Below, piece after piece: positions 38,040 through 58,026 of a stretch of 64,000 nucleotides of DNA. The DNA lies in assembly GCF_014192055.1 (NCBI RefSeq), contig NZ_JACHXM010000015.1:1-64000 (forward strand), written 5' to 3'. The notes under the pieces were generated by a model. That model was not told the origin of the DNA, searched no databases, and worked only from the letters and a program-made list of their open reading frames with translations. Source of the DNA: Halomonas organivorans. GTDB lineage: Bacteria; Pseudomonadota; Gammaproteobacteria; Pseudomonadales; Halomonadaceae. Within the stretch, counting starts at the first letter, position 1, and every line of letters begins with the position of its first letter. Position numbers and translations under genes: made by a program.

Positions 38040-40565
38040 CTAGAAGATGGCTTCGTAGGCGCCGGTCCCCTGGGAGCCGCTTTCCTGTTCCACCGCCTGG
38101 TCGACCCGCCGTGGCTGATAGCCGGGCAGGTGGTCGGCGCGGAACAGCTCCTGCATGCCGCCGGGCTGGTCGTCATGCAGCAGGCGACCGGTGTCGGGGT
38201 CGATGCGGCGGGCGACCACGTCATCCGGACGGTCGGGCCAGTGCTCCGGGCGGTCCGCCAGGGCCTTGCCCATGAAGTCGATCCAGATCGGCAGGGCGGC
38301 CTGGGAGCCGTATTCCGCGGTGGAGGAGTTGTCGTCCTTGCCGACCCAGACGGTGGTGGCCAGGTCGGTGTTGAAGCCGGCGAACCAGGCGTCGCGCTGC
38401 TCGTTGGTGGTACCGGTCTTGCCGACGATGTCGCTGCGCTCCAGGGCCAGGGCACGGCGGGCGGTGCCATGCTCTACCACGTCGCGCAGCATGTCGCGAA
38501 GCAGGTAGACGGCGGCCGGGTCGGCCACGCGTGGGGCGACGCGATAGGTCTTGCCGTCGCGTTCGACGGTCTCCTGGCCATCGGCACACTCGCGGCAGGC
38601 CACCATCGGGTCGGCTTCGCCGACCACTGTCTGGCCCTCGCCGCGGGTCACCTTCTGGATCAGCCAGGGTTCGACGGCGAAGCCGCCGTTGGACAGCACT
38701 GCATAGCCGCGGGTCATCTCCAGGGGCGTCAGGCTGGTAGTGCCGAGGGCCAGCGAGAGCCCGTGAGGCAGCCGCTCGGGATCGAAGCCGAACTTCTCGA
38801 GGAAGCCGATGGTGCGTTCCAGTCCGAGGGTCTGCAGCAGGCGGATGGTGACCAGGTTGCGGGAGTGGGCGAGGCCCACGCGCAGCCGGGTCGGGCCGCG
38901 GAAGTCACCGCCGGAATTGTTGGGTCGCCAGAGTTCGTTGCTGCCGTCCTGCATGACCACCGGCGCATCGTTGATGATGGTGGCGGGGCTGACTTCGCCG
39001 CTGTTCAGGCCCGCCAGGTAAATGAACGGCTTGAAGATGGAGCCCGCCTGGCGGCGCGCCTGAAGGGCGCGATTGAACTTGCTGGCATCGAAGTCGAAGC
39101 CGCCCTGCAGGGCCAGGATGGCCCCGGTGCGGGGATCCATCACGACCAGCGAGCCTTGTGCGTCGGGCTTCTGGGAAAGCCGCCAGCTGCCGTCCTCGCG
39201 CTGGAGAATGCGTACCAGGTCGCCGGGGCTGGCAATCTCGGCGGCCGAGCTCGGCGCCGCGCCGCGGTAGCGGGCGTTGCGGTAGGGCTGCGCCCAGTCG
39301 AGGGCGTCCCAGTCCAGGGTCCTGACCTCGCCGCCACGCGACAGGACGCGCATCTCGCGGCCTTCGCTCTCGACCACGATGGCGGGTTCCAGCGGGCCCA
39401 GCACCGGCGTGCGTTCCAGCACCTGGAGCCAGTTGCTGACATCGCCTTCGACGCCCTCGACCTCGGTCTGGCTGCGTTCGGCGGCGCGCCGCGCGGTGGC
39501 CATGACTTCGGGGGATTCGGCGAGCTCCTCCTCGAGGCCTTCACGGTCGGTGCGTTCCTGGGCCTCGGCCAGGCTGCGGGGAATATCGGTCTGCTCGGGA
39601 CCGCGCCAGCCGTGGCGGGTGTCGTAGGCAATCAGGCCATCGGCGAGGGCGCGACGGGCTTCGGGCTGGAGCTTGCTGTCCAGGGTGGTGGTGATGTGAT
39701 AGCCGCCGGTATAGGCGTCGTCGAAGTGGTCGACGGCATACTGACGCGCCATCTCGGCGACGTAGTCGGCCGGGATCTCCGCCTTGGCCACGTGGCGGCG
39801 TGCGGTGATCGGGGCCTGGACGGCCTCGTCGTAGTCCGCCTGGTCGATGAAGCCGAGGTCGCGCATGCGATAGAGGATCCAGTTGCGGCGGATCAGGGCG
39901 CGCTCGGCGTTGGCCAGCGGGTTGAAGGCGGATGGCGCCTTGGGCAGACCGGCGATCATCGCCTGCTGGGCCAGGGTGAGCTCTCCCAGGGGGCGGTCAT
40001 AGTAGACCTCGGAGGCGGCGGCGATGCCGTAGGCGCGGTGGCCGAGGAAGATCTTGTTGACGTAGAGCTCGAGAATCTCCTGCTTGCTGAGGATCTGCTC
40101 CATCTGCAGGGCCAGGAGGATCTCGCGAATCTTGCGGGTGAAGGTGCGGTCCAGGGTCAGCAGGTAGTTGCGGGCCACCTGCATGGTGATGGTGGACCCC
40201 CCGGACTGGATGTCGCCGCCGCTGGCGACCAGCTCGACGGCGGCGCGCAGCAGTCCCTTGGGGTCGACCCCGTGGTGGTCGAAGAAGGCGGCGTCTTCGG
40301 CGGCCATCAGCGCTTGCACCATGCTCTCGGGGATCTCGTCATACTCGACCGGCAGGCGACGCTCTTCGCCGAACTCGCCGATCAGCTTGCCGTCGCGAGT
40401 GAAGATGCGCAGCGGTGTCTGCAGCTCGAAATCCTGCAGCTGGCGCACGTCCGGCAGGCCGGGAGCGAAGTAAAGCGCGGCGCCTACCACGGCCAGGAGC
40501 GAGGCGGTGGACAGCGAGACCAGCAGCCAGAATGCCGAGAAAGCCAGGATTCTGAAGAACTTCAT
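38040..40565 (-). CDS. mrcA: Penicillin-binding protein 1A (bifunctional peptidoglycan synthase)
   Basis: An 841-residue class A PBP that polymerises and cross-links peptidoglycan. One N-terminal membrane helix is followed by the GT51 glycosyltransferase with EDAAFFDHHGVDPKG and GGSTITMQVARN. An OB-like insert precedes the transpeptidase domain, with its SxxK serine in AGSIFKPF and the KTGT motif in GKTGTTNEQRDAWF. It is divergent from pilM, as ponA is in Pseudomonas. Confidence 0.96.
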   Translation of the reverse strand: MKFFRILAFSAFWLLVSLSTASLLAVVGAALYFAPGLPDVRQLQDFELQTPLRIFTRDGKLIGEFGEERRLPVEYDEIPESMVQALMAAEDAAFFDHHGVDPKGLLRAAVELVASGGDIQSGGSTITMQVARNYLLTLDRTFTRKIREILLALQMEQILSKQEILELYVNKIFLGHRAYGIAAASEVYYDRPLGELTLAQQAMIAGLPKAPSAFNPLANAERALIRRNWILYRMRDLGFIDQADYDEAVQAPITARRHVAKAEIPADYVAEMARQYAVDHFDDAYTGGYHITTTLDSKLQPEARRALADGLIAYDTRHGWRGPEQTDIPRSLAEAQERTDREGLEEELAESPEVMATARRAAERSQTEVEGVEGDVSNWLQVLERTPVLGPLEPAIVVESEGREMRVLSRGGEVRTLDWDALDWAQPYRNARYRGAAPSSAAEIASPGDLVRILQREDGSWRLSQKPDAQGSLVVMDPRTGAILALQGGFDFDASKFNRALQARRQAGSIFKPFIYLAGLNSGEVSPATIINDAPVVMQDGSNELWRPNNSGGDFRGPTRLRVGLAHSRNLVTIRLLQTLGLERTIGFLEKFGFDPERLPHGLSLALGTTSLTPLEMTRGYAVLSNGGFAVEPWLIQKVTRGEGQTVVGEADPMVACRECADGQETVERDGKTYRVAPRVADPAAVYLLRDMLRDVVEHGTARRALALERSDIVGKTGTTNEQRDAWFAGFNTDLATTVWVGKDDNSSTAEYGSQAALPIWIDFMGKALADRPEHWPDRPDDVVARRIDPDTGRLLHDDQPGGMQELFRADHLPGYQPRRVDQAVEQESGSQGTGAYEAIF

Positions 40566-40691
40566 GAAAAGGCGGTATCCATGCTGAGAACGGGAGCGAA
40601 GGAACGGGGACGAATGGGTCCGGCGACGCGACGGCCATTATAGGAATCCGGCAGCTTGACCACCAGCGTTGACGTCTGGCGACACCCTTTC

Positions 40692-40716
40692 TCATGTGAG
40701 CTCATGAAATATCATG
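40692..40716. promoter_or_regulatory. Three helically phased TCATG repeats before pilM
   Basis: TCATG begins at 40692, 40702 and 40712, an exact 10-nt period, in the divergent mrcA/pilM region about 105 nt before pilM. Sites on the same helix face could bind a regulator of the pilus operon. No sigma-54 or -10 element was recognised nearby. Confidence 0.3.
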
Positions 40717-40817
40717 TAGCCTCGATGTACAGGATGGGAATGATGGCCGCTGGTTCATTCTTCCAGGGGCCGCAGTAGCGCGATCACGAGCAGTTCCATG
40801 CAGCATCGGTCAGGAGT

Positions 40818-41888
40818 ATGACCCAGATGCGACCAGGGGCATCCGGCAAGGGGCTGATCGGTGTCGACATCACGTCAGCCACCGTCAAGCTCATCGAACT
40901 CAAGCGCACCGGCGGCGGATATCAGGTCGAGAGCTATGCTGTTCGACCGCTCCGCGAAGGTGCCGTAGTCGAACGGCGTATTCGCGATATGGGCGAAGTC
41001 GTCGATGCCCTCGAGCGTGCCGTGGAACATGCCAGGCCCATCAGCCGGCGGGCGTCGGTGGCGGTGCCGGCCAGCGCGGCGATCACCAAGACGCTGACAC
41101 TGCCGGCAACGCTTTCCGACGATGAGATCGAAACCCGCATCCAGCTCGAATCCGACAAGCATATCCCCTTTCCGTTCAGTGAGGTGGCGTTCGACTTCCA
41201 GCGCCTGGGCCTGAACGCACGCTATGGAGATCAGCAGGACGTCCTGCTGGTGGCCTGTCGTCAGCAGGACGTCAGCCAACTGACCGAGGCCGTGCGTCAG
41301 GCGGGGCTGGTCCCGGCCATGGTCGACGTCGAGACCTTCGCCATGGAGCGCGCCTTTACCGAACTTGCCCTCCAACTGCCGCCGACGGTCGGCCATGACC
41401 ATGACGTGGCGCTGGTGGACATCGGCGCCAACATGAACGCGTTCCATGTACTGCGCGACGGCCGGATCATCTACAGCCGCGACACCGTCTTCGGAGGCCG
41501 CGCGCTGACCGAAGAGATCCGCAGTCGCTACGGGCTGAGTCTCGAAGAGGCTGGCCTGGCCAAGAAGCGCGGCGGCTTGCCGGAGGATTACCGGCGCAGC
41601 GTCCTCACTCCCTTTCTCGATACCCTGGGCCAGCAGGTTGGGCGTTCCCTGCAGCTCTATTACACCTCCGGCCGCAAGCAGGAAGTGCGGCGCATGCTGT
41701 TGGCCGGCGGCAGCAGCGTGCTGCCTGGGCTGACGGAGCGTCTGGCGGAGGAGAGCGGGATGCAGGTGGTGATCGCCAACCCCTTCCACCGCATGAAGGT
41801 CAATCCGCGGGTCGATGTCCCGACCCTGGCAGGTGATGCGCCAGCCATGCTCACGGCCTGCGGGCTGGCGATGAGGGGGCGCGCATGA
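40818..41888 (+). CDS. pilM: Type IV pilus assembly protein PilM
   Basis: A 356-residue actin-like cytoplasmic ATP-binding protein that recruits PilN and forms the inner ring of the alignment complex. The ATPase folds are seen in GLIGVDITSATVKLIEL, VALVDIGANMNAFHVLRDG and MLLAGGSSVLPGL. AGGAG at 40812-40816 lies too close to the ATG at 40818 and 10 nt from the ATG at 40827, so the start may be the latter. It overlaps pilN by 4 nt. Confidence 0.95.
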   Translation: MTQMRPGASGKGLIGVDITSATVKLIELKRTGGGYQVESYAVRPLREGAVVERRIRDMGEVVDALERAVEHARPISRRASVAVPASAAITKTLTLPATLSDDEIETRIQLESDKHIPFPFSEVAFDFQRLGLNARYGDQQDVLLVACRQQDVSQLTEAVRQAGLVPAMVDVETFAMERAFTELALQLPPTVGHDHDVALVDIGANMNAFHVLRDGRIIYSRDTVFGGRALTEEIRSRYGLSLEEAGLAKKRGGLPEDYRRSVLTPFLDTLGQQVGRSLQLYYTSGRKQEVRRMLLAGGSSVLPGLTERLAEESGMQVVIANPFHRMKVNPRVDVPTLAGDAPAMLTACGLAMRGRA

Positions 41889-42445
41889 CCGTCGAGATCA
41901 ATCTGCTGCCCTGGCGCGAGGCGCAGCGTCAGCGGCGCAGCAAACGCTTCTACTTCTCCCTGGGACTGGCTGCCCTGATCGGCCTGGGCGGCGGATATGC
42001 CGTGACCTGGCACTATGAGCAGCAGCTCGTCGCCCAGCAGCAGCGCCATGAGTTGATCCGTCGACGCACCGCGGAGCTCGATCGTGACATCCGTACGATT
42101 AGCCAGTACGAGGCGCAGGTCGAGGATCTCGCTCGGCGCCTCGAGGTGTTCCAACGCTTGCAGTCCGGGCGTCCTCAGACCGTGCATGTCTTCAACGCGT
42201 TGGCGGCGAGCCTCGAGGAGGGGGTGCATTATTCGAGCCTGTCGCGCCAGGGCGATCAGTTGCGACTGGTCGGCGTGGCCGAAGACAATCGGCACGTTTC
42301 CGATCAGTTGCGTGGGCTCGAGGACTCGCCGGTGTTCGATGTGCCGGTGCTCTCCGAGGTCGAGACCGACGATGGGCAGCGGCGCTTCGCGCTTACCGTC
42401 GGCCAGCACATGCCGAATCGCGAGCAGCAGGGGGTGGCGCCATGA
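41885..42445 (+). CDS. pilN: Type IV pilus assembly protein PilN
   Basis: A 186-residue bitopic inner-membrane protein. The N-terminal motif EINLLPWREAQRQRR is the known PilM-binding segment. A membrane helix spans about 22-44, followed by a coiled coil and a ferredoxin-like periplasmic domain. It pairs with PilO. The 4-nt overlaps with pilM and pilO indicate coupled translation. Confidence 0.95.
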   Translation: MTVEINLLPWREAQRQRRSKRFYFSLGLAALIGLGGGYAVTWHYEQQLVAQQQRHELIRRRTAELDRDIRTISQYEAQVEDLARRLEVFQRLQSGRPQTVHVFNALAASLEEGVHYSSLSRQGDQLRLVGVAEDNRHVSDQLRGLEDSPVFDVPVLSEVETDDGQRRFALTVGQHMPNREQQGVAP

Positions 42446-43065
42446 AGCTGGCCACCGAGCTTCGCCGCCTGCGCGAGCTGGACTGGGGCGAGCTGGATAT
42501 CAAGGAGGCCGGCAGCTGGCCCGTGTTACTGCAATGGCTGAGCTGCCTGCTGGTGCTGGTGCTGACGTTCTCCGGACTGTATGGGTATCTGGGAGCGTCG
42601 AAGGCCGATGAGCTGGAGAATGCGCGCCGGGAAGAAGCGCGCCTGCTGCGGGACTTTCGCGGCAAGGCGGCCCAGGTGGCCAACCTGCCCGGGCTGCGTG
42701 ACCAGGTGGAGGCGCTTGACTCGCGGCTGGAGGGCCTGGTGGCCATGCTGCCCGGCGGGCCCGAGATTCCGTCGTTGATCGACGACATCAGCGAGGCGGC
42801 CGTCGACAACCAGCTCTCCATCGATACTATCCGCCTGCAACCTCCCGTCGAGCAGGAGTTCTACGTGGAGCGTCCGTTCGACATCCGGGTGCGGGGAGAT
42901 TATCACCGCATTGGCACGTTCATCGCCGCTGTCGCCGATTTGCCACGCATCGTCACCCTGCACGACTTCGAACTGGCGCCCACGGGAGACGGTGAGCTGG
43001 CGCTGTCGATGCTGGCGCGCACCTACAGCTATCGGTCGCCAGGGGCGCAGGAGGAGGCGCCATGA
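42442..43065 (+). CDS. pilO: Type IV pilus assembly protein PilO
   Basis: A 207-residue PilO, with a membrane helix at about 28-50 (LLQWLSCLLVLVLTFSGLYG), a periplasmic coiled coil (ENARREEARLLRDFRGKAAQ) and a ferredoxin-like domain with FDIRVRGDYHRIGTFIAAVADLPRIVTL. It forms a heterodimer with PilN and binds PilP. It overlaps pilN and pilP by 4 nt each. Confidence 0.95.
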   Translation: MKLATELRRLRELDWGELDIKEAGSWPVLLQWLSCLLVLVLTFSGLYGYLGASKADELENARREEARLLRDFRGKAAQVANLPGLRDQVEALDSRLEGLVAMLPGGPEIPSLIDDISEAAVDNQLSIDTIRLQPPVEQEFYVERPFDIRVRGDYHRIGTFIAAVADLPRIVTLHDFELAPTGDGELALSMLARTYSYRSPGAQEEAP

Positions 43066-43586
43066 GGGCCTGGCGATGCGTCGTGCCCCTGTTGCCTCTG
43101 GCGCTGTTGCTCGGGGCCTGTCGTGACGATGATATGGCGGGGCTCAAGCGTGAGCTTGCCGAGCTGCGAGCCGATCCGGGCGGTGTCACGTTGGAGCCGC
43201 TGCCGCCGCTGCCGGTTTACCGTTCGGTGGACTATCGCTTTGCCGATCGGCGCAGCCCTTTCCAGGCGCAGTTGCCGGCGTTTCGTGAGTTGCCGACGGG
43301 AGACCTCGATCTGGCGCCGGATGCCTCGCGGCCCAGGGAGCCGCTGGAGGCCTACGATCTCGAGCGGCTCGAGTTGGTGGGCATCCTGACCGTGGGAGGA
43401 GAGACCTCGGCGCTGGTCAAGGCACCGGACGGCAACGTGCATCGGCTGCGCGTGAGCGATCATATGGGTACGGACTACGGGCGTATCGTCGGCATCAGCG
43501 AGGCCACGGTGCAGTTGGTAGAGGTCGTGCCGACCGGTCGGGGTGGCTGGATCGAGCGCAGTGTCCAGCTGTCGCTGGATGACTAG
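43062..43586 (+). CDS. pilP: Type IV pilus lipoprotein PilP
   Basis: A 174-residue lipoprotein with lipobox LLGAC at about residue 24. A disordered linker leads to the C-terminal beta-sandwich (LELVGILTVGGETSALVKAPDG and HRLRVSDHMGTDYGRIVGI). PilP connects PilNO to the secretin PilQ across the periplasm. The start overlaps the pilO stop. Confidence 0.94.
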   Translation: MRAWRCVVPLLPLALLLGACRDDDMAGLKRELAELRADPGGVTLEPLPPLPVYRSVDYRFADRRSPFQAQLPAFRELPTGDLDLAPDASRPREPLEAYDLERLELVGILTVGGETSALVKAPDGNVHRLRVSDHMGTDYGRIVGISEATVQLVEVVPTGRGGWIERSVQLSLDD

Positions 43587-43639
43587 TTCATCTTGCGTCG
43601 CCTGACCGGCGAGGGAAAGGCAGCCAAAGGGAGAGAACC

Positions 43640-45715
43640 ATGACATCGATGATACGCGCTCTCGCGGCTCTGGCCATGCTGGTGGTCTCCACCACCGCCA
43701 TGGCGGCCTCGACGCTGACCGACCTCGATGTTCGCCAGGGAGAGGGTGGGGCGCTGGAGGTCGATCTGGTGTTCGATGGTGCAGTGCCCGAGGTGCGGGG
43801 ATATCGTCTCGACGATCCTGCGCGGCTGACCATCGATCTGATGGACACGCGCAGCGCCCTGGATCGGCGGCGCCAGGCGCTGGGCATCGGTGGTGTCGAG
43901 CGTGTCACCGCCCTGGAGGCTGGCTCGCGGACGCGGCTGGTATTCGATCTCTCGGGGCCATTGCCTTATGACACCACCCGGCAGGGCAATCGTCTGCGGC
44001 TGTCGATCGGCGGCGCCGTGCCGCCCGCGTCGACGGCCTCGGGTGTCTCGACCGCGACGGCCGGGCCAAGCATCACCGATATCGACTTTCGCCGGGGCGA
44101 CGAGGGCGGCGGGCGCGTCGTGGTGTCCTTCGACCGGGCCGGGGTCGATGCGCGGGTCAGCGAGAGCGGCGATGCCGATATCGTGGCTCGCTTGAATGGC
44201 GCCAGCTTGCCGCCCTCGCTCAACCAGATCTATGACGTCTCCGATTTCGGCACGCCCCTGCGGCGTATCACGCCGCGGGTCGGGCCCGATGGCGTTACCC
44301 TCGAGATCCAGGGCAGCGGCGACTTCGCCATGCTGTCCACCCAGGCCGGGCGGCAGCTGATCATCTCGGCTCAGCCGATCAGTGCCCAGGGGCGCGATCG
44401 CCAGGAAGGCGAGCCGTTTCCCTATACCGGTGAGCGCATCACCCTGAACTTCCAGGACATCGAGGTGCGCTCGGTGCTGGCGGTCATTGCCGACTTCACC
44501 GGCTTGAATCTCGTGGCCAGTGACAGCGTCACCGGCCGGGTCACGCTCAATCTCGAGGACGTGCCCTGGGATCAGGCCCTGGACCTGGTGCTCAAGAGCC
44601 ATGGCCTGGCCAGTCGCCAGGAAGGCAATGTCATCGTGGTGGCGCCGGCCGAGGAGCTGGCGGCCCGAGAGCAGTTGGAGCTGCAGACGCGCGAGCAGCT
44701 CGAGACCCTGGCACCCATGGAGACCGCATACATTCAGGTCAAGTACGCCAAGGCCGAGGACCTCGCCCAGCTGTTGCGAGGCGAAAGTGGTTTCGGGCTG
44801 TTGACCGAGCGTGGCCGCGTCGCCGTGGATCCGCGGACCAATACGCTGCTGGTGCAGGACACCGCCGCCCAGATCGACAGCATTCGACAGACCCTGGCGC
44901 GGCTCGACGTGGCCGTGCGCCAGGTGCAGATCGAGGCACGGATCGTCATCGCTCGGGACAGCGCGACTCGCGAGCTGGGGGTCAACTGGGGGCTGTCGAC
45001 CGATGGCGACGGGCGGCTCGATCTCGGTGGCGCGTCCAGCGGACAGGCATTGAGCCAGGACGGGCAGCGGTATGCCGACGGGCGGTATACCGGCCAGTTC
45101 GATGATCCCGGGGGCTCCGTGTTCGAGCGCGGTGGGCTGACGGTGGACCTGGGCAGCGACAATCCCTCCACCAGTTTTTCCTTCGGCTATCTCTCCGGCG
45201 ATATCCTGCTCGACCTGGAGCTGCGAGCCCTGGAGAGCGAAGGCAGGAGCCAGACCATCTCCCAGCCGCGGGTGATCACCGCCAACCAGAGCACTGCCGT
45301 GATCAAGCAGGGCACCCAGATTCCCTACCAGGAGTCGACCTCCAGCGGGGCGACGGACACCGAGTTCAAGGAAGCGGTGCTGTCGCTGGAGGTGACGCCG
45401 CAGATCACCCCGGACGATCGCATCATCATGGATCTGGCCATCAACAACGATACCGTGGGGGAAATGTTCAACGGCGTGCCCGCCATCGACACCAACGAGA
45501 TCAACACCCAGGTGCTGGTGAACGACGGCGAGACCGTGGTCCTGGGCGGTATTCTGACCACCGAACAGGTGCGTAGCCTGTTCAAGACGCCCTTGCTCGG
45601 GGACTTGCCGGTGCTCGGAAATCTGTTCCGCTATACCGAGGACTCCAACGATAAGGTAGAGTTGCTGGTATTCATCACGCCCCGAATACTGGATGACAAC
45701 CTGGCGATTCGCTGA
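43640..45715 (+). CDS. pilQ: Type IV pilus secretin PilQ
   Basis: A 691-residue outer-membrane secretin through which the pilus leaves the cell. After the signal peptide (ending TAMAAS) come AMIN domains that bind peptidoglycan ([21 protein letters not shown] and a second around residue 145). The STN/N0 domain ([20 protein letters not shown]) follows, then an N1 domain and the secretin core ending with [14 protein letters not shown]. It begins 53 nt after pilP, and its stop shares one base with the aroK start. Confidence 0.96.
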   Translation: MTSMIRALAALAMLVVSTTAMAASTLTDLDVRQGEGGALEVDLVFDGAVPEVRGYRLDDPARLTIDLMDTRSALDRRRQALGIGGVERVTALEAGSRTRLVFDLSGPLPYDTTRQGNRLRLSIGGAVPPASTASGVSTATAGPSITDIDFRRGDEGGGRVVVSFDRAGVDARVSESGDADIVARLNGASLPPSLNQIYDVSDFGTPLRRITPRVGPDGVTLEIQGSGDFAMLSTQAGRQLIISAQPISAQGRDRQEGEPFPYTGERITLNFQDIEVRSVLAVIADFTGLNLVASDSVTGRVTLNLEDVPWDQALDLVLKSHGLASRQEGNVIVVAPAEELAAREQLELQTREQLETLAPMETAYIQVKYAKAEDLAQLLRGESGFGLLTERGRVAVDPRTNTLLVQDTAAQIDSIRQTLARLDVAVRQVQIEARIVIARDSATRELGVNWGLSTDGDGRLDLGGASSGQALSQDGQRYADGRYTGQFDDPGGSVFERGGLTVDLGSDNPSTSFSFGYLSGDILLDLELRALESEGRSQTISQPRVITANQSTAVIKQGTQIPYQESTSSGATDTEFKEAVLSLEVTPQITPDDRIIMDLAINNDTVGEMFNGVPAIDTNEINTQVLVNDGETVVLGGILTTEQVRSLFKTPLLGDLPVLGNLFRYTEDSNDKVELLVFITPRILDDNLAIR

Positions 45716-46257
45716 TGCCGGCATTACCCAACCTGATATTGATCGGCCCCATGGGGGCTGGAAAGAGCACCATCGGCCGCCTTCTGGCGGCCGAGCTATC
45801 ACGAGATTTCTTCGACAGCGACCATGAGATTCAGGATCGTTGCGGTGCGGACATTCCCTGGATCTTCGACGTCGAGGGCGAGGCGGGCTTCCGCGAGCGC
45901 GAGACGCAGATGATCCACGAGCTGGCAGCGCGCGAGGGAGTGGTCATCGCCACCGGCGGTGGCGCCGTGCTGCGCGAAGAGAACCGTCGCATGCTGCGCG
46001 ACGGTGGTACGGTGATCTATCTCTACACCACCGTGGAGCAACAGCTCCGGCGCACCGCCAAGGATCGCAACCGTCCACTGCTGCAGCGTGGCGACCGCGA
46101 GCAGGTGCTCGAGGAGATGTTCCGAACGCGTGACCCGCTCTATCGGGCGACCGCCGACATGGTGGTGCGTACCGATCGCCGTGGTCCACGTGCGGTGTCC
46201 AACGAGATCGTGCGTCGCGTCGAGCGGATGATCGATCCCCTTCACTGCAAGGCCTGA
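45715..46257 (+). CDS. aroK: Shikimate kinase
   Basis: A 180-residue kinase phosphorylating shikimate in aromatic amino acid synthesis. The P-loop is [15 protein letters not shown]. Substrate-binding parts are [18 protein letters not shown] and [14 protein letters not shown], and the lid lies around KDRNRPLL. The one-base overlap with pilQ (TGATG) ties it to the pil operon, as is common in gammaproteobacteria. Confidence 0.96.
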   Translation: MPALPNLILIGPMGAGKSTIGRLLAAELSRDFFDSDHEIQDRCGADIPWIFDVEGEAGFRERETQMIHELAAREGVVIATGGGAVLREENRRMLRDGGTVIYLYTTVEQQLRRTAKDRNRPLLQRGDREQVLEEMFRTRDPLYRATADMVVRTDRRGPRAVSNEIVRRVERMIDPLHCKA

Positions 46258-46260
46258 ACC

Positions 46261-47367
46261 ATGACCCGACCCGAAGAGGCCCAGAGCACCCTGCGCGTCG
46301 CCCTGGGTGAGCGTAGCTATCCCATCCATATCGGCCCCGACCTGCTGGGGGACCCCCAGCGGCTGAGACCCCATCTCGCCGGTCGCCAGGTGATGGTGGT
46401 GACCAACGAGACCGTGGCGCCTCTCTATCTGGAGCGGCTCAAGGCCGGCCTGGGCGACGACCTGACGGTGCGCGAGCTGATACTGCCGGACGGTGAGGCC
46501 ACCAAGACCCTGGCCAGCGTCGAGCGCATCTGGGATGCCCTGCTCGAGGCCGGATTCAACCGCCGCTGTACCTTGGTGGCGCTGGGTGGCGGAGTGATCG
46601 GTGACATGGTCGGCTTCGCGGCGGCTTGCTACCAGCGCGGCGTGGCCTTCGTGCAGGTGCCGACCACGCTGCTGTCCCAGGTCGATTCCTCGGTGGGCGG
46701 CAAGACCGGCGTCAACCACCCCCGGGGCAAGAACATGATCGGTGCCTTCTGGCAGCCTCGGGCGGTGCTGATCGACACCGATACCCTGTCGACGCTGCCG
46801 GCGCGTGAGTTGTCGGCGGGCCTGGCCGAGGTGATCAAGTACGGCCTGATTCGCGATGCCGACTTCCTGGCCTGGCTGGAAGCGCACATGACGGCGTTGC
46901 GCGAGCTCGACGCCGCGTCGCTGACCCGTGCCATCGAGCGAAGCTGCAGTCTCAAGGCCGAGATCGTCGCCGAGGATGAGACCGAGCAGGGGGTGAGGGC
47001 GCTGCTCAACCTGGGACACACCTTCGGGCACGCCATCGAGACGCACCAGGGGTATGGCCGCTGGCTGCATGGCGAGGCGGTCGGCACCGGCATGCTGATG
47101 GCGGCGGAGCTGTCGCAGCGGCTGGGTTGGCTATCCGAGGCGGAGGTGGTACGCACCCGGTCGATACTGGCCGCCGCCGAGCTGCCACTGGCCGCGCCGG
47201 CCGAGATGGGCGTCGAAGACTTTCTGTCGATCATGCGTCTGGACAAGAAGAATCTCGACGAACGCCTGCGATTGATCCTGCTGACGCGCCTCGGGGAGGC
47301 CTGTGTTCACGACGAGACCCCTCCCGACACCCTGGCTGCGCTGCTGGAAGCATTTCCTCGACGCTGA
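46261..47367 (+). CDS. aroB: 3-dehydroquinate synthase
   Basis: A 368-residue NAD- and zinc-dependent enzyme making 3-dehydroquinate from DAHP. Signatures are [23 protein letters not shown], the metal-site residues in LAEVIKYGL and [11 protein letters not shown], and [12 protein letters not shown]. It follows aroK by 3 nt and is ended by a strong hairpin. In Pseudomonas a DamX-like SPOR gene follows; it is absent here. Confidence 0.97.
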   Translation: MTRPEEAQSTLRVALGERSYPIHIGPDLLGDPQRLRPHLAGRQVMVVTNETVAPLYLERLKAGLGDDLTVRELILPDGEATKTLASVERIWDALLEAGFNRRCTLVALGGGVIGDMVGFAAACYQRGVAFVQVPTTLLSQVDSSVGGKTGVNHPRGKNMIGAFWQPRAVLIDTDTLSTLPARELSAGLAEVIKYGLIRDADFLAWLEAHMTALRELDAASLTRAIERSCSLKAEIVAEDETEQGVRALLNLGHTFGHAIETHQGYGRWLHGEAVGTGMLMAAELSQRLGWLSEAEVVRTRSILAAAELPLAAPAEMGVEDFLSIMRLDKKNLDERLRLILLTRLGEACVHDETPPDTLAALLEAFPRR

Positions 47368-47393
47368 CGCCGCGTTCTGGTTGTCGCTCTCTC

Positions 47394-47428
47394 GACGCCC
47401 GCTGCCTTTCGCAGCGGGCGTCATCGTT
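47394..47428 (+). terminator. Terminator after aroB
   Basis: GACGCCCGCTGC (47394-47405) pairs with GCAGCGGGCGTC (47411-47422) around CTTTC, followed by ATCGTTTG. It closes the pilM-aroB unit. Confidence 0.75.
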
Positions 47429-47819
47429 TGTGGAAACCCTTTGCACGGAGGGGTGGCGAGGGTGTCAAGAATTATGGAACGCGCATGCCATATGCAGCAT
47501 CGGCATGGGATTTGGCCGGCAAGTTAGACCAAAGTCTATGCGTGGGATGTCGATGGAAGGTATCGGCGATCGAGCGGTGCAAGCCGTTGAGTTGTGGTGG
47601 TTTTTTTGTTGGGCGGTTCGCCAAGTGGCGGATTTGACAATGGTTTTTGGGGTGGTGGCGAGGCGGAAGCATTGCATGGGAAGGGGGTGATGGCTATGCT
47701 GTCAAACCTTTTGCCGCGCAGTCATGATGCCGCCGAATGGGCATCACAAAAAAAGAAAAACCTTAAATTATACCACAAAAAGCTGCGGATAAAACCCTTT
47801 CAACACCTGAGGCACGCCC
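47429..47819. other. AT-rich leader and promoter region of gltBD
   Basis: About 390 nt without a convincing gene, rich in T and A toward gltB (47600-47800). A TTGACA at 47634-47639 has no good -10 partner; TAAATT or TATACC near 47765-47775 could be -10 elements. This is where a damX-like gene lies in related genomes. Confidence 0.4.
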
Positions 47820-56482
<8,663 letters not shown>

Positions 56483-56554
56483 GGCCGCTTACCCGGACAG
56501 CTCCTGCAAGTCGAGAGAGAAATGCGGTTTCCCTATTGACTCAATCAACGCTGA

Positions 56555-57868
<1,314 letters not shown>

Positions 57869-57942
57869 TCTCGCCGGCAATGATTCTTTATCGTAGGAAA
57901 TCGACTACAAGGGGGCGACGAGATCCCTGACTATTTGAGGCC

Positions 57943-57977
57943 AATACCGGCGCCATTCTGGCGTCGGTATTTTTTTA
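57943..57977 (+). terminator. Rho-independent terminator after eno
   Basis: AATACCGGCGCC (57943-57954) pairs with GGCGTCGGTATT (57960-57971) with one wobble, then a run of T. Confidence 0.93.
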
Positions 57978-58026
57978 TCTGCATGAAATTGAAGGAATTT
58001 TTTTAAATGCGTGAGATATTGAAGAC

